From Nissolia schottii (lineage: Eukaryota > Streptophyta > Magnoliopsida > Fabales > Fabaceae), in contig QANU01102192.1 of the NCBI GenBank assembly GCA_003254905.1, forward strand, positions 62,001-126,000: DNA of 64,000 nucleotides, given 5' to 3'. The notes beneath the pieces are model-generated. The model made no database searches. It was not told the DNA's origin and saw only the letters and a list, made by a program, of their open reading frames with translations. The position numbers were made by a program, and so were the translations under genes. Below are positions 1 through 13,216 of this stretch, in pieces; within the stretch, counting starts at the first letter, position 1, and each line of letters opens with the position of its first letter.

Positions 1-1279
1 TCCCTTTTCAGTCATTTTCCAATGCCGTACTTCTTTTCTTTTCCTCTCCCACGCTTGTCCACAAACTCATCCTAAGTTTATGAGAAATTCTTAGATACAC
101 CTCAAGAGTCAAGTAAATTTTTGTTGCAGCAAATAATATAATTATACTTTAGCTACCAGTACAATTAACTAAATGTAAAATTAGTTGAGTCTTATTTTAA
201 AATGTTATTCTATTATTGATTGTGAGTACACCGTGGATCTAAGAAATCCGCCACAACTAGAGTACCTTTCTTCGAATTCCAGTTGTTTGATGCACGTTTG
301 GTGCCACCCACCATCATGTGAATCTTTTTTAACTGGGTATTATTGTGTTTGTCCCCTACATGCCCCCGTCATATGCACCTGCACCCCATTGGGGTCAGGA
401 CCAGAAGGTTTTCTTGAATTGCCATGAGGGTATATATATCATGAATCAGGTTGAATTATCTGATTGTGATGTGTCTTAATTGGTCAACAAGCCTAAAAGT
501 GCTAGAGTACCAATCCCTGCATTCATGGCCATCGTCATCATTATGTTGGAAAGTGATAGAAATTTTTATAGGACCATTAATTATTTACTGCCTCGCCAAA
601 CGCATTTAGTCCTTTCAATTGAAATTAACACAGACAAGATTGTGACATTGTATTGTATTAAGCATTGTTCATACTCCAATATTAACTTTATGACTTCTGT
701 ACTAGGTTTGAGACCACGCAAAAACAAAATAAAGCATAGTTCATATTCCAAGCTTAGTTTCAACCCTCTTTTTACTAAAAAACTTCGATCTACTTAACCT
801 AAAGACCGATCGATCCTTCCTAATACATGTCAGATCAGACTCAGTCTAGTCTAGATCAAAAACTCGCTATACTTTGCATTATCTCAACAAAATACACTTA
901 CATTATAAAGAAGTTCAATTTGGATGATTGTGCTTCTTTAGTAAGCAAAGCACATGTAATAATTGCTCTCAAGTCTTTTCTATGGTGCAGCCTAATGGAG
1001 TAGCTTTAGCACACGTTTGTTGCTCATCATGACTAACAAGATGCAAGAAAAGAAGGCCTGCAATAAATCCATAAGGACGAACATCTATTCATCCATTTCA
1101 ATCTAGTTCTTGTATTCATCTCTGTCATCATTTCCTCAGGAAATTTTCACAAAGACAAGAAGATGCATTCTTGAATAGGAGGGGGATGATACACAAAACT
1201 ATACTATGGTCAAAACCCAAAAAAAAATGGCAATAATTATAATGAGAGGGATGCGACATAATATACTCTTTGTGAATGG
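1..1279. other. Intergenic DNA downstream of the ABCB1-like gene
   Basis: This is AT-rich sequence with no convincing open frame on either strand. The few short open frames have no recognisable protein content. The part next to 1280 is the expected 3' UTR of the minus-strand transporter gene. I see no repeat or RNA gene here. Confidence 0.6.
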
Positions 1280-4200
1280 CTAGTGGACTTCTCTGTCACC
1301 ATCTTTTGGTCTTGTGGAGGAACTTGAACCTGATGCAATCTCAATGACTTGGCTGTGTGTGAACCTTTGTAACTGAATCATGCGAGCATAAATCCCATCA
1401 GGGTGATTCTTCAACAACTGTGAATGAGAACCTTGTTCTGCTACTTTCCCATCATCAATCACTGCAATCAGATTGGCACTCCTTATAGTAGCCAGCCTGT
1501 GCGCAACAATGATAGTTGTTTTCCCAGAAGAGGCGCGGTTGAGTGCCTCCTGAACAGACCTCTCAGATTCAGCATCGAGAGCGCTTGTGGGCTCATCAAG
1601 AAGCATAAGCTCTGCCTTCCTCAGAAAAGCGCGAGCCACGGCTATCCTCTGCTTCTGTCCCCCGGATAGCTGAACTCCCCTCTCACCAACAAAGGTTTTG
1701 TATCCGTCCGGCAGAGAAGATATGAACTTGTGTGCATTGGCAAGAGTTGCAGCCTCGATTATCTCGGCTTCGGTGGACGAGTCATGCCCATAAGCAATGT
1801 TGTCATAGATAGTAGTAGCAAATAAGCAAGGCTCCTGAGGTACCACGGCAAAGTGCCTTCTTAGGGACTTGAGATTGTATTTCCTGATGTCCTTCCCATC
1901 AATCATCACTCGGCCGGATGTGGGATCATAGAACCTCTGTATGAGTGCAATGACAGAGCTCTTACCACAACCACTAGGTCCCACAAGGGCTAGGGTTTTA
2001 CCAGCCCTGGCACGGAGGCTGAGATCGCGGAACACTGGCATATCCGGGCGTGTTGGATAAGACAAGTCTACATGCTTAAGCTCAACTTCACCGCGAAGGC
2101 GATCAGGAACAGGCGTGGCATCTGTGTCATCCGGCTCGATTTCAGTTCTACGGTCGAGGAGTTCAAACACTGACCTCATGGCTCGGCCTCCCTTGATGAA
2201 GTCAGGGGCCAGAGTCAAAGTTTCGGCAGCACCGTTAGCAGAGACCATGAGGACCATAAAAACCCTGATTGTTTTGGAGAAATCGGAGATGCCGTGCTTC
2301 ACAAGCCAAGAAGCATACCAAAGACCAAGTGCATAGGAAGCATAAAGTGCAAACTGAGCTATCCCATATCCACTTCCAGAGATTTGTCCCTTCCAAAAGC
2401 ATTGCTGCAGCGGAGTTTCAAGGTTGACGGTGAAGAGGCCGACAATTTTTGTTTCTGAGTTGAAGGCTGCAACAGTCCTGACATTGGCTATGGCCTCTCC
2501 TGCTAGCTGTGTGGCCTTGGCATGAGCAGTTTCCAGGTCACCAGAGAAACCAGTCATGAACATTTTCTGTACAAAGCTCAAAGCAATTGAATGATTGATT
2601 GATTGATTGATACAAAGCATGTCGGAAAGGAATATGAGAAACAAATCAAACCTGCAAAACAGTGGCTGCGACGACAACAGGGAAGACAGCTATGAGGACA
2701 AGGGCAAGGCGCCACTGCAACACAAACCCTGCTGTACAAGCAACTAGCATGAGTGCCGTGTTCTGCACAATCACCGAAATTCGATCTCCAATGGCCGATC
2801 TAACATTGTTGGCATCAACTGCTAGCCGAGCAGCGATCCTGGCACTCTCGTTTTCCTCCTGATCAAACCACGCCATTTCATTCTTGAGCATCGCTGTCAG
2901 CATTTTCTCCCTCACTCGTCTCGTGAGATTTTCCCCAACAATGTCCCAGAAGGAGTGTTGCAATGTATTGAACACAAGCGCAGCGGAAGATAGCCCAATC
3001 AACAAGAAGCAGTACCTATCTATTTCCCTGATCATGTGTCTGTGGTCTGGGTGGTAATAGACACTGAGGACAGCACTGAGAACATAAGCAAAGAACGCAC
3101 TAAGGGATCCACAAACGACCGAGCCTATAGAGCCAAGTAAAGCATAAAGCCATTCGGGAGAGTTCATTTTCGCAAGTCGCCAGAACGAACTAGCTTGCTC
3201 CTTGAAGGCGAGCTTTTCGGTCCTGTAATTCGGATGTGATGCATCGAGGGACAGACTAAAATCGGATGTGGAGAAATCGGACAGCCTGCGAGAGTATGGT
3301 GACCGGCCATAAGAAGAATTCCGAGCAATTATGGGTGAGCTTACTGAGTTTCTGGCACTCGAAGGCCTGCAAATGAAAAAATGTCATGGAATGGAATGGA
3401 ATGATATATATATATCCTCAACTTAAGATATCTGATAGTTACCTTGCGCTGCTCTTTCTGGCGTTGTTCATAGCAGTTTCGTGTGCTGCCTCTTGCATCT
3501 TTATAAGCTTAGCGTAGACTCCATTTTCACCTTTAGAGAAGAGCTCATCATGAGTTCCGATTTCAGAAACGCTTCCTTGCTGGAGTACAGCTACGAGGTC
3601 AGCTTTGCGTATGGTGGAGAGGCGATGAGCAATCACAAGGGTTGTCCTGCCGATCATGAACCGGTCAAGGGCTTCTTGCACCAGCTTCTCTGACTCAGAG
3701 TCCAATGCACTTGTTGCCTCATCTAGGAGAAGAATTGCCGGGTTTTTCAGCATTGCCCTCGCAATTGCTATTCTCTGTTTTTGTCCCCCTGAGAGTTGCA
3801 GCCCTCTCTCCCCTACCTGCCATTGCGAAATAATTCTTCATTTAACCAAGCAAGCAAAGGCTCAACATTTTCCATGTTGACTTACCTGGGTTTCATATCC
3901 GTCCGGAAGCTTGATGATGAAGGAATGTGCATTGGCTACCCTGGCAGCTTCTTCCATCTCAATCTGGTCTGCATCAGGCCTTCCCAATAGTATATTCTCT
4001 CTGATTGTGGTAGCGAACAAAGCAGGCTCTTGGCTCACTAGTCCTATCTGCTGCCTCACCCATCTCAGCTTCAACGCTTTAATGTCGTGCCCATCTACCA
4101 AAACTTGTCCTGAACACACATAACTTCAATTTCAAACTTAAAAAAGCAAACTAGATTCTGGACTTTTTTGAACACATCCAAGCTTACGCCTTACCTGAAG

Positions 4201-6203
4201 TTGGGTCATAAAATCTCTCAATGAGGGAAACCACGGTGCTCTTGCCGGAGCCACTGCTACCTACCAAGGCTATGGTCTTGCCAGCAGGCACACTCAAGGA
4301 GAAATCATTTAGGATCTGGACATCTGGCCTCGAGGGGTACGAGAAGTCCACATTTTTCAGCTCCACAAGTCCGGATATAGTGTCTAGTTCCAAGCCAGAT
4401 TCACTGTTCCTTTCTATACCCGGCTTGTGATCAATTATGCGAAAAATTTTAGCCGCAGCAACTCTGGCCTTTGTAAATGCAGCCATGCTTGGTGCAGACT
4501 GGCCCAAACCTCTGTGTGGATCAAAATCATTGATTCAAAGGGTTAAACAAATTTACTCACGTACGGTTTGCTAAAATACAAGAATGAAAAGTACTCACAT
4601 TCCTCCGATCATAACGGCAAACATGGTGGCGATGGCGAGCCCTCCATTGGTTTCGTGGTGCCTAACCAGATAGCCTCCATACCATAGCAGAAGTGCATAA
4701 CAACAAAAAACAACAAAGTAAGTGGCACCCAACCCCATTCCTTTTGCAATCCCAGTTTTGTATCCAATCTTCTGGGCAACCTTCAAGGCTGACGAGTAGG
4801 CCTGCAATGCTCGAGACTCCCCAACAAACGCCGCCACCACTCGAATTTGTGCAACTGTCTGCAATTCAGCTCAACATGAATATGCTAATTGTCCTCAGGA
4901 AGTCCAAAATTTTGGTTCCTAGTTTCCTACTACTCATAGAAACTTGAAAACTTGGGAAAACAGAACAAAGGCCCACTTACCTGTTCGACAATGTTACCAG
5001 CTTGGGAAAGAGCTTCCTGGCTCTTGCCGGAGAGCTTGGCCAGCGTGGTGGTGTGAATGGCACCGATGACAGCAATCATAGGGACAACGGCGAGGGTGAC
5101 CAGCGCCAGTTGCCAAACGGCGGTGAATCCCACAACAAAACCAGAAACAAATGTGGCCATGTAGTGAATGAAGTTACCCAACTGCACACACCAACAACCA
5201 CCACCACCAAATTAAAGAGCAGTCTAATGATAACAAGAGAAAATCAAAGACTAGTTCAATTTCTTCTCCACCTTCTCACTAATGGCATCTTGGACCATCA
5301 CTGCATCGGTGTTGATGGCAAAGACAACATCGGAGGTCCGAACCTCGGTGTCAAAGAACTGGATGTCCTGTCTCAGAGCAGCTTCCAAGTACTTGATCCT
5401 CATCCTTGTTGATTGGCGCTCCCCTGTCCACATCCAACACGAAATCTCTGCAACCAACACAACACAAAAAAGTTCAATAAATGGGGGGGAAAAATGAGTT
5501 GAAAAGATCAAAAATAGCCAAAAGCAGAAACTAGTTATCACTTCTAACCTGCCCATGAGGAAGCCCATATAGCAGCACCAACCACAAGGAAGTAAAATGC
5601 ATACTGCAACACACACAAAAGCTCCAAAGTTTACATTTTTAAGTGTAATTCAAAACGTTCAACTCAAAAAGATTGAACTTTGAACTGGGTGTATGGTGTT
5701 TGTTATATTAGGAGATGATCGATTACCTTGACAACTTCCTGGGTCATCTTGTCGAGGTTGTTGGCATTGGAGCCAAAGGAATTGACGAGATCGGCGAAGA
5801 AGCGAAGGAAGAGTGGGAGGGAGCAACCGTGGACGAATGCTCCGATGGTTCCAATTGACATGAGAATGTAGTCCAACCCATCAGCGAATCTGAAAAGCTC
5901 CCCAAACCCAACAGAGGCAACACTCTCCGGCTTCTTCTCCCCATTAGCAGCAGCAACAGCAACAGCAACAGCAGAAGCAGAAGGAGCATCTTTGTTGGGT
6001 TCCTCAGAGGCTTCCGTTTTGGTGGTGGCTCTGTTTTGAGGAGGAGGCAGAGCAGCACCTTCCTCTGCCTCTGCCTCTGTTGTTGTTGGTGGTGGAAGTG
6101 AAATGGCAGCGTCGGAGAGAAGCTCAAGGCCTTGCATTTCTGACCATTTCCACTTCTCAACCGTCTTTATCTCCACACAATCTTCTTCTCCTTCTTTTGA
6201 CAT
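1280..6203 (-). CDS. ABCB1: ABC transporter B family member 1 (auxin efflux, PGP1 type), complete
   Basis: Full-size plasma-membrane ABCB exporter; the family moves auxin out of cells. Ten exons, read in this order on the minus strand: 5727-6203, 5549-5603, 5272-5447, 4981-5181, 4599-4858, 4195-4511, 3886-4109, 3443-3816, 2652-3366, 1280-2566. All introns are GT..AG and the phases sum to 1361 residues. The layout is TMD1-NBD1-linker-TMD2-NBD2. NBD1 has Walker [10 protein letters not shown] near residue 474, LSGGQKQR, and [15 protein letters not shown]2 has GPSGCGKSS near 1129, LSGGQ near 1233, and [12 protein letters not shown] near 1250-1261. The serine-rich linker ([19 protein letters not shown]) is typical of ABCB1. 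ATG at 6203 is chosen because the upstream frame has only a GTG. The N-terminus is long, Pro/Ala/Glu-rich and low in complexity, so the protein is longer than Arabidopsis ABCB1 as I remember it (1286 aa). Family and ABCB1 subgroup are firm from near-identity to remembered ABCB1 segments. Confidence 0.96.
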
Positions 6204-6367
6204 TTTTCCTACTCCCTCCTGCAAAGCTTTCTCCTTTATTGTTATTAATCTCACTCTACCTGGTTTTTATGGTTTTGGTTTTGTGCTCTCTCATGTTTTC
6301 TTCTTCCCTCCCAATCTTTCTGTTCTTTTCTTTTTGCTTTTGATACTACTGTTATATACTGCTATAA

Positions 6368-6435
<68 letters not shown>

Positions 6436-6437
6436 TG
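6368..6437. repeat. Compound (TG)n(GA)n microsatellite in the ABCB1 leader/promoter
   Basis: About 11 TG units run into about 20 GA units. It lies some 165 bp upstream of the ABCB1 ATG and reads as CT/AC on the sense strand. It is probably in the 5' UTR or core promoter. Confidence 0.95.
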
Positions 6438-8114
6438 ATGGATGTTTTTGTTTGTCTCTTTTAAATTCACAGTTTTTATTCCCTCTCATTGATTCATATT
6501 CTTCTTCTTGTTGGTAAATTAAGTGGGTTGTGTTACTTGTTGCGCATTTACTTATTTTATTTCACTTCACTCCCATGATCCTCCTCCTATCTATCTTTGT
6601 AAGAGAACCTAGAAGAGAGAGTGTGTGTTTTGATTTTCAACCTGACACAAAAACAGTGCGTCGGAGATGAATTTTTGACTGCAACAGCAACAGCAACAGC
6701 TTCTTCCGACCATGGTCATAAGAAGAAAACAAAACCATAATTAACCGAATAGTACACCCCTTTTTTTATAATTAAAAATGACTATCCATTTCTTCTATTC
6801 TTCTGATCCGGCTTCTCCTTGGAGCTTTCTAATGTCCTCAAATTAACCAAAAAAAATAAGAAATGTTAAAGAAAAAGGGCTTAAAGGGTATTGTTTCTCT
6901 GTCTTGATCTACCCCCCAAACTGAAAATGAAAAATAAAAAGTACTTTCCATACCTTTTTCATCTAAAATGAAAACATTCACACAGTAGTATTTTGTTTTT
7001 TATTGAAGGTAAAAGGAAAAATAACAAATTTGTATTTATATTACTCTTTTACAATATTATTCTATGTATATTCTTACACAAACTATAGTCATGGTATCCA
7101 CGTAAGTCTCAAAATTGAATTCCGAATCACATACTTAAAATATATGTGTTTCTTTTCACTCAAATCAATATTTGTCGGTATTTTTTTTTTTTAATCTTAT
7201 CATATGACTTGAGAAATAAGTTAAAATTTAAACATGAGTGTTACTAAATAGATTTGTAATTAATAATTATTGGTATGGTTTAATTATATTAAATGAGACA
7301 AAATCACTAAGAAAAATAATCATCACAGGGTACATTAACATCGCAGACCACCAAGACTCAACGACATTCAATAAGCATTGACATCACCTAATTAAAATTC
7401 TAAAGAAAAATTTAAAGAGACAAACCCCCTAATTTGTAACCAATAGCTAAGGTGAGGGGGGAAAAAAACCTGAACTGCATTATAGGCACATAACTAATCA
7501 ATAAATATCCATATCTAAACTTGAAGTAGCATTAAAAAGCTTGTAACATTTTAGGAATCTTATATGTACTGAAGTTGAGAAACCAACGTACGATCAACAA
7601 AATTGTCAGGCAAATCCTCTACGAATCTGGGGATTCCTCCAAAATTTGATTCTTTAGAGAAAAAGACAGCAAACTAGTTGTAAATGATTTGTTTAGGGGC
7701 AACCATCCTTAATCAGAGTTCAATTAAAATATTAGAACATTATTCACACTTCAAGCATAAAAAAATAAAAAAAAATTAAATTAACGACTACTTCATCAGA
7801 AACTGTAACAATGCAGGCTCTTACACCACGCTCTGGGTTTAACTAAGATCAACACTCCTTTTTTTAGCTTAAAAACATTAACGTGCTTGAAGTTCTGACA
7901 TTGTTAAATTCCTTTGAGGTTTTGGCGCTTCTTTTTGTTTTTTTAATAATTGTAGTCAGAAGCATTGTGTCAATAATTAGATCAATACAATCAAAATAAT
8001 GCGTTGTATTAGAAGTGTGATTTCAGACAAAACTTATGTATTAGTTCAAGAGTTTGAATGCTTAATTAGCTATTTTAGACAGAGTTATGTTCAATTATTA
8101 TTTTTTGATTTATA
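6438..8114. other. Intergenic DNA, ABCB1 promoter side
   Basis: AT-rich sequence. The first few hundred bases should hold the ABCB1 promoter, but I could not fix a single TATA box. At 7570-7670 the minus strand has a 38-codon protein-like open stretch behind a possible splice acceptor (see findings). No other gene signal is visible. Confidence 0.5.
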
Positions 8115-8122
8115 ACCATGTG

Positions 8123-8588
8123 TAAGGGTGGAAGTGAGTCGAGCTGATTGAAACTCAGAGTTGGCTCACTTCTTAATGAGTCGAGCCGAGTTCGAACTAA
8201 TTTAGAATTGAGCCATTTTTTTGTGTTTGAATTCGAGTTAGTTCATGAATCACTTAAACTTGATTAAATAACTTAAATTAAATACAAATTAAGTCTTTTA
8301 TGTATAATAAGTCATAACATATGGTAGTAACATCAACATAAACTTACCACTAGTGCCTATAATACTAATAATAACAATAACAAAAAAGAATTATACGCAC
8401 ACATAATTGAGTCAACTCACGAGCTAATTAGTCGTATATAGCACAACTCGAGCTTGACTCATTTAATAAACGAGCTGAAATTCTGATCTCAAGCTAAACT
8501 CATGATCTCACGAACTCAACTTATCAAATCATTAACGAATCGAGCTATAAATAAATCACCGAGTTGAGTTGACTCACTTCCAATCCTA
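8123..8588. mobile_element. hAT-like MITE with near-perfect 8-bp target duplication
   Basis: The ends are taagggtggaagtgagtc on the left and, reverse-complemented, taggattggaagtgagtc on the right. They are flanked by accatgtg (8115-8122) and actatgtg (8589-8596), an 8-bp target duplication with one mismatch. The interior is full of GAGTCGAGCT/GAGTTGAGTT words and has no coding capacity. Target size and ends fit the hAT superfamily. Confidence 0.8.
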
Positions 8589-8918
8589 ACTATGTGAATC
8601 AATATTAAAAATATAACTCTCTTTCAAAAGCTTAAGTTAATGAGCAAAAAGTCAGAAACATATGACTGATGTTATATATCTCTTTATATGTTCCCTTACA
8701 CAATAGCTCTTTTAACTTGCAGCATGATAATTTTTTGAAATGAAAGTTGGTAAGATTTGAATTCTTAATCTTTTTGTCATATTAACTCTGATATCAACTC
8801 GCAAATTATCTTCGTTCAAAATTTAAACATATAAATAAAGACACATAATTTAATATCTCGTTACACTTGAGTTCAATTGACTCTTAGAAAGTGCTAATTA
8901 CGTTATTATTATGATAGT

Positions 8919-9268
8919 TAGGGCTCTCAAAATGGTCCCGGTCCATTTATCTGGTTAAATGGACGAACTTTACATGTAAAAATTAGGCCAGCGAAAATTT
9001 GAAAAAAAAAATTTGACTGGCCGTTTAAGCCCGCCCGTTTGGCCCGCGAACCTACCCGTGAGCCCGTGATTTTTTTAAAAATTTTTAAATATTTTTTTTG
9101 AATTTTTAAAATTTTTTAATTAAAAAAAATAAACGGGTTAGCGAGTGACCCTTTTAAGCATACGGACAAACCATAAACGAGTCAGACCTTAAAAATATCC
9201 ATATTTTTTGCCACAGACCTAAACGGACAGATTATAAACGGACGAGTTTATCCATTTTGACAGCGCTA
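8919..9268. mobile_element. hAT-like MITE with perfect 8-bp target duplication
   Basis: A 350-bp non-coding element. The left end tagggctctcaaaatgg matches the right end tagcgctgtcaaaatgg (reverse complement) at 15 of 17 bases. Both sides carry atgatagt (8911-8918 and 9269-9276). The interior has GGCCCG/AAACGGG words. A longer relative sits at 21882-22642. Confidence 0.88.
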
Positions 9269-9323
9269 ATGATAGTGTAACATTATCTATAGAGAAAAAT
9301 TGTAACGTGTGTGCTTAATATTC

Positions 9324-9329
9324 TGCGCG

Positions 9330-9373
<44 letters not shown>
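9324..9373. repeat. (GC)n(AT)n microsatellite
   Basis: Alternating GC repeats run directly into about 19 AT repeats, an alternating purine-pyrimidine tract of about 50 bp. Confidence 0.95.
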
Positions 9374-9374
<1 letters not shown>

Positions 9375-9602
9375 CAATATTAATTAAAGAAGAAAAGTGT
9401 TGGTTGGATGTGTTTTCTTTTCCCCCTTTCCACACGCTTTGCCGTATAGTGTATGCTTGAGATAGAGTTCTGCTCTGTTCTGGCAAGTCAGTAGCCTCCA
9501 TCCACCGGCATTTGGCCATCCTTAAATAGAGCCTGCATCGTATAATGGGGGGCAGTTTCCATTTATTTCTTTGTGATCAATTAAATTAAATTAATGAGAC
9601 CC

Positions 9603-9669
9603 TGCATTATTGTCTTTTTTGTTTGGTATGTTCCGCACTTTTTGAATTAATCATAAAAAAAAAATGTTT
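9603..9669 (+). mobile_element. Poly(A)-terminated 3' end of a probable non-LTR retroposon
   Basis: The words tatgttccgcactt and tttgaattaatcat are followed by a run of A. The same words in the same order, also followed by a run of A, occur at 51430-51491. That pattern fits 3' ends of 5'-truncated LINE-like copies. I could not set a 5' limit or find a target duplication. Confidence 0.45.
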
Positions 9670-9866
9670 ACAAGTTTCAATTTTAGTGAAATGGTTTTGT
9701 TTTAGATATGCTTTTAGCATATGGTCTTGTGTTTTTTCACTTAGCATGTTTTGATTTAAAGACAAGTTCATACACTTATCAGAATGGAGAATATTGTTAG
9801 TGTTATGAGTCCTAGTTGACTAAACAGAGGCATTTAAATCATAAAACATTTTTATCTAATGAATTA

Positions 9867-10085
9867 CTCCTTTCGTTCAATTTTATATGTCATTTTTTTA
9901 TCTAAAATTTTATTTAAAATTAATCATAATTTAACTAAATTAAAAATGTTAATTATTATTTTTTTAATTATATGCTTATTTATTATCGATTCTCTAATTT
10001 TTTTAATATGAATAAATTAATTGATTTTTTAATATACATTTGTCAAAAGTGACATCAACTGACATGTAATATTAGATAAAAGGAA
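9867..10085. mobile_element. Stowaway-like (Tc1/mariner) MITE
   Basis: About 219 bp, non-coding. The left end ctcctttcgttcaattttat and the reverse-complemented right end ttccttttatctaatattac are similar and both lead into ATGTCA. TA lies on each side. The start resembles the CTCCCTCCGT ends of plant Stowaway elements. Confidence 0.65.
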
Positions 10086-10087
10086 TA

Positions 10088-13000
10088 TAACTTTTGAGTT
10101 GAACTCTTTTTATAAGCTTAATTCATAATAATTAGTGTTTTTATTAAGAATATAAGAAGATGACTGCATAAAACCTAGATTAAGATCCACATAGAGAGTA
10201 TTATACTATATCGTTAAGGGAAAAAAAAGACCATTAATAAGTCAATGTCAATAGAGGGTCATTGAAGATGTCGTCTCTTAAACAAATCCACAATTAGTAT
10301 CATATATCAACTAATGTTTAATTCATAAAATTCTTCCACTTAGAAATTTACCCATTTCCTTACCAGCTTGCTTCTGTTATATAAAACAAGACAATGGCAC
10401 TTTATCCCCAAGGGAAATAAAAGGGCAATCCACATTTATAGAAAATACTTTAAAATGAGAAAAATTAATTGGCTTAAAGGGTAAAACATACCCCCCCAAG
10501 AAAATTTTAGTAATAATATAACTACATGTGGATATATTTCAAGTGTGAATGTAATAGTTTTACATTAATAAAATTTAGATTAAGTCAAGAATATATATTT
10601 AAAAAAAATGTATAAATTCATTACCTTAAAATTTTAGATTGAAAACGGGACGTCTAATCTACTTTATACCTTACTTAGTTCATTCATTTGAATCTCTTCT
10701 AATTTAAAATTTCTTTTATTACTTTAAAGCGCAACACATCTAACACATATATCTTAAAGGTATAATATTCATTGCAATGAAATTAATGTGAATTTTATCG
10801 AAGGCTCATGTCACATGAGGTGGGGTATGGAAATAGGAGGACGTGAGTATTGAAAAACTGCTGCATCAATGTGACTTACTTTTATGGCCGAAGATATGGT
10901 CTAAATGTGGAGGTAGATAACGATTTCATGTTAAAATTAGTCATATTTAATAACATAAAAAGATATAAAAATACGAAGAAAAAAAACTGAATTAGATTCT
11001 ACTCATTTAAATAAGGTTTTATTTATTCAAAAAATTTGTATTGATAAATTTCTTTATAAGACTAAATATAACCAATTTTAACTAAAAAAAATTCATTCAT
11101 GCTTACAATATATATGTGAAAGACTGAATGTCAAATGGGAAAATCGTAAAATTCAAAATGGAGAAAGTCACTTCTGACACACACTTGTTTTAACCAGTTC
11201 TTGCCAGCCAACGCCTTGCGCTGCATCCATAAATGGCCTGCTATTGGTTTTCTCCCTTTGTCCCCCATTTTATTCATGACAACATTTGTAACCCTCCAAA
11301 AAAAATTATTGAGTAAATTTAAAAGAAGACTAATATAGTTTGTTTCTTTAATATTTTTATTCGTATAATTTATTTTATTATTAGTCAACTAAGATCGATT
11401 TTAGTAATTCTATCACTGAAAATAATTATTTCTACACATTTATCTCCCTTTCTATTGCCCGCTAGTCTTAGCAAAATATTTTCCACTTAGCAATAATAGT
11501 AAAAAAAAGCTAGGCACTTTGTGCCATTACCCTAATGAGCATAGGCCATATAACATTTGTTTATTATTCTTAGGCCCAATAATATTTGATTGCCCTAAAT
11601 CACAGGATAAAAGCAAATCAAAATGAACTATCATGATTAATGTTTCAACTATAAATTGAGGATTTGTGTGAGATGGCCCCACTGAGATATAGGATGAAGA
11701 TATCTGGGAGCTTGGATTTTAGGGCACATAAAAAATTTAAAGAAAAAATACATGGAGAAATTTTTGTATGCTCCTAGACTAAGAAACTTCTCCTATTCTC
11801 TTTCATTTATTATTTGACATATCACCAACTTTATTTCTTAAAATACTAGCATGCATTAATATGTTAAATAATAGATGAAAGAGATCAAGAGAACATACAA
11901 GAAATTCTAAAACATAAGATATTGTGGTCAAGAATTAATCCACTTTGAGAGCAATTTTATTTCCTTGTCTTGAGCGTTACATGACCAAATAAATAAAATA
12001 AGGGGTTAATGATGATAGAGATATGGCTCTGCCATGCACTTAAACAAGAAGTCCTACATCCATTGAGAAAATGAAATAAAATCAAGGGGGGAAAGTCAAT
12101 TTATTTGAACTTTCAATTTGTTTATTAAAGATTAGGTGAATAATCAAGAAAAAGGGGTCGGTGATGTAAAGAAAGCGCAGGTCAAAGACATTGATTTTTT
12201 CCCTTTTATTATTCATAAAGACATTGAATTGAAAATGTGAGAGAGAAAACCATTAAAGATCTCTCTCATTGAGAGAGGTAAATTATCATGGTTGTTAAAG
12301 CCTAATTAGTTAAGGTTAAAGGATTGAGTTTAACACAAATATCAAATACAACAAATACTTGAGTATCACTCCGTTGTGTTTCTTTTGGCTAGCTAGCTGA
12401 GTGCATAATTTTTTGTTTGTATATTAAAACATCAAAAGAGGATCATGTGAGTCATGTGACCTTAATTATTAAGTATTGCTGATTTTATGCCTTGCATATG
12501 CAATTAACTTGTACCACAAGGACAGTTAATTCCAATTGGCATCCTAACCACACAACTTGTGACAACAGTTCTCATGCACCCACATTCTATTTCTTGCAAT
12601 TTCATACCATTTTTTTAACATCTAACCCTCTTGCAATAAATAATTTACACTTTACTCCATGAAAGATTAACACGTATCTATATTCTGATTTATCTTGTTA
12701 CAAGGACTAAAGTGTAGTTTTAATTGCTCTAAAGAAATGGATGGTGAGCAATGTGAAAATATGTGACCCTTTTTTTATAAAAAAATTGCACTTCAAAATT
12801 ATAATTTGAGCAAAAATTACAACAGAGAAGATTTTGCCCATACCATAATTTAGAGGTTTCTGAACAAGAAACCAAATATGCTAGTAGTTATGTAGAATAT
12901 CTATGTGTTTGGGAGAATATTTACCTAATATTATTTTCTCTTTAGATGAATCAATGAATTGCACTAAAAAAAAAGGCTTGACCTTGAGAGAGGGAAGCAA

Positions 13001-13216
13001 ATTATAACGCACATTTAAGCCACCAAAAGTTGGCTTGATTAAGAGGAGCCTAATTTATTTAAAAAAAAACCAAATCAGATTAACGTGCACAAGATATAAG
13101 AAGATAATGAAATAACAAGCATTACAAATATCACCAAAAAATTGATTCAACATTCTATAATTATTCCGAAGACACATGATGAGGTACACTAAACCAATGA
13201 TTCACCCTCAGCCAAA

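Noticed and set aside
6080-6390. Plus-strand open frames opposite ABCB1 exon 1
   Set aside because: Shadow frames of the N-terminal low-complexity exon and the CT-rich leader.
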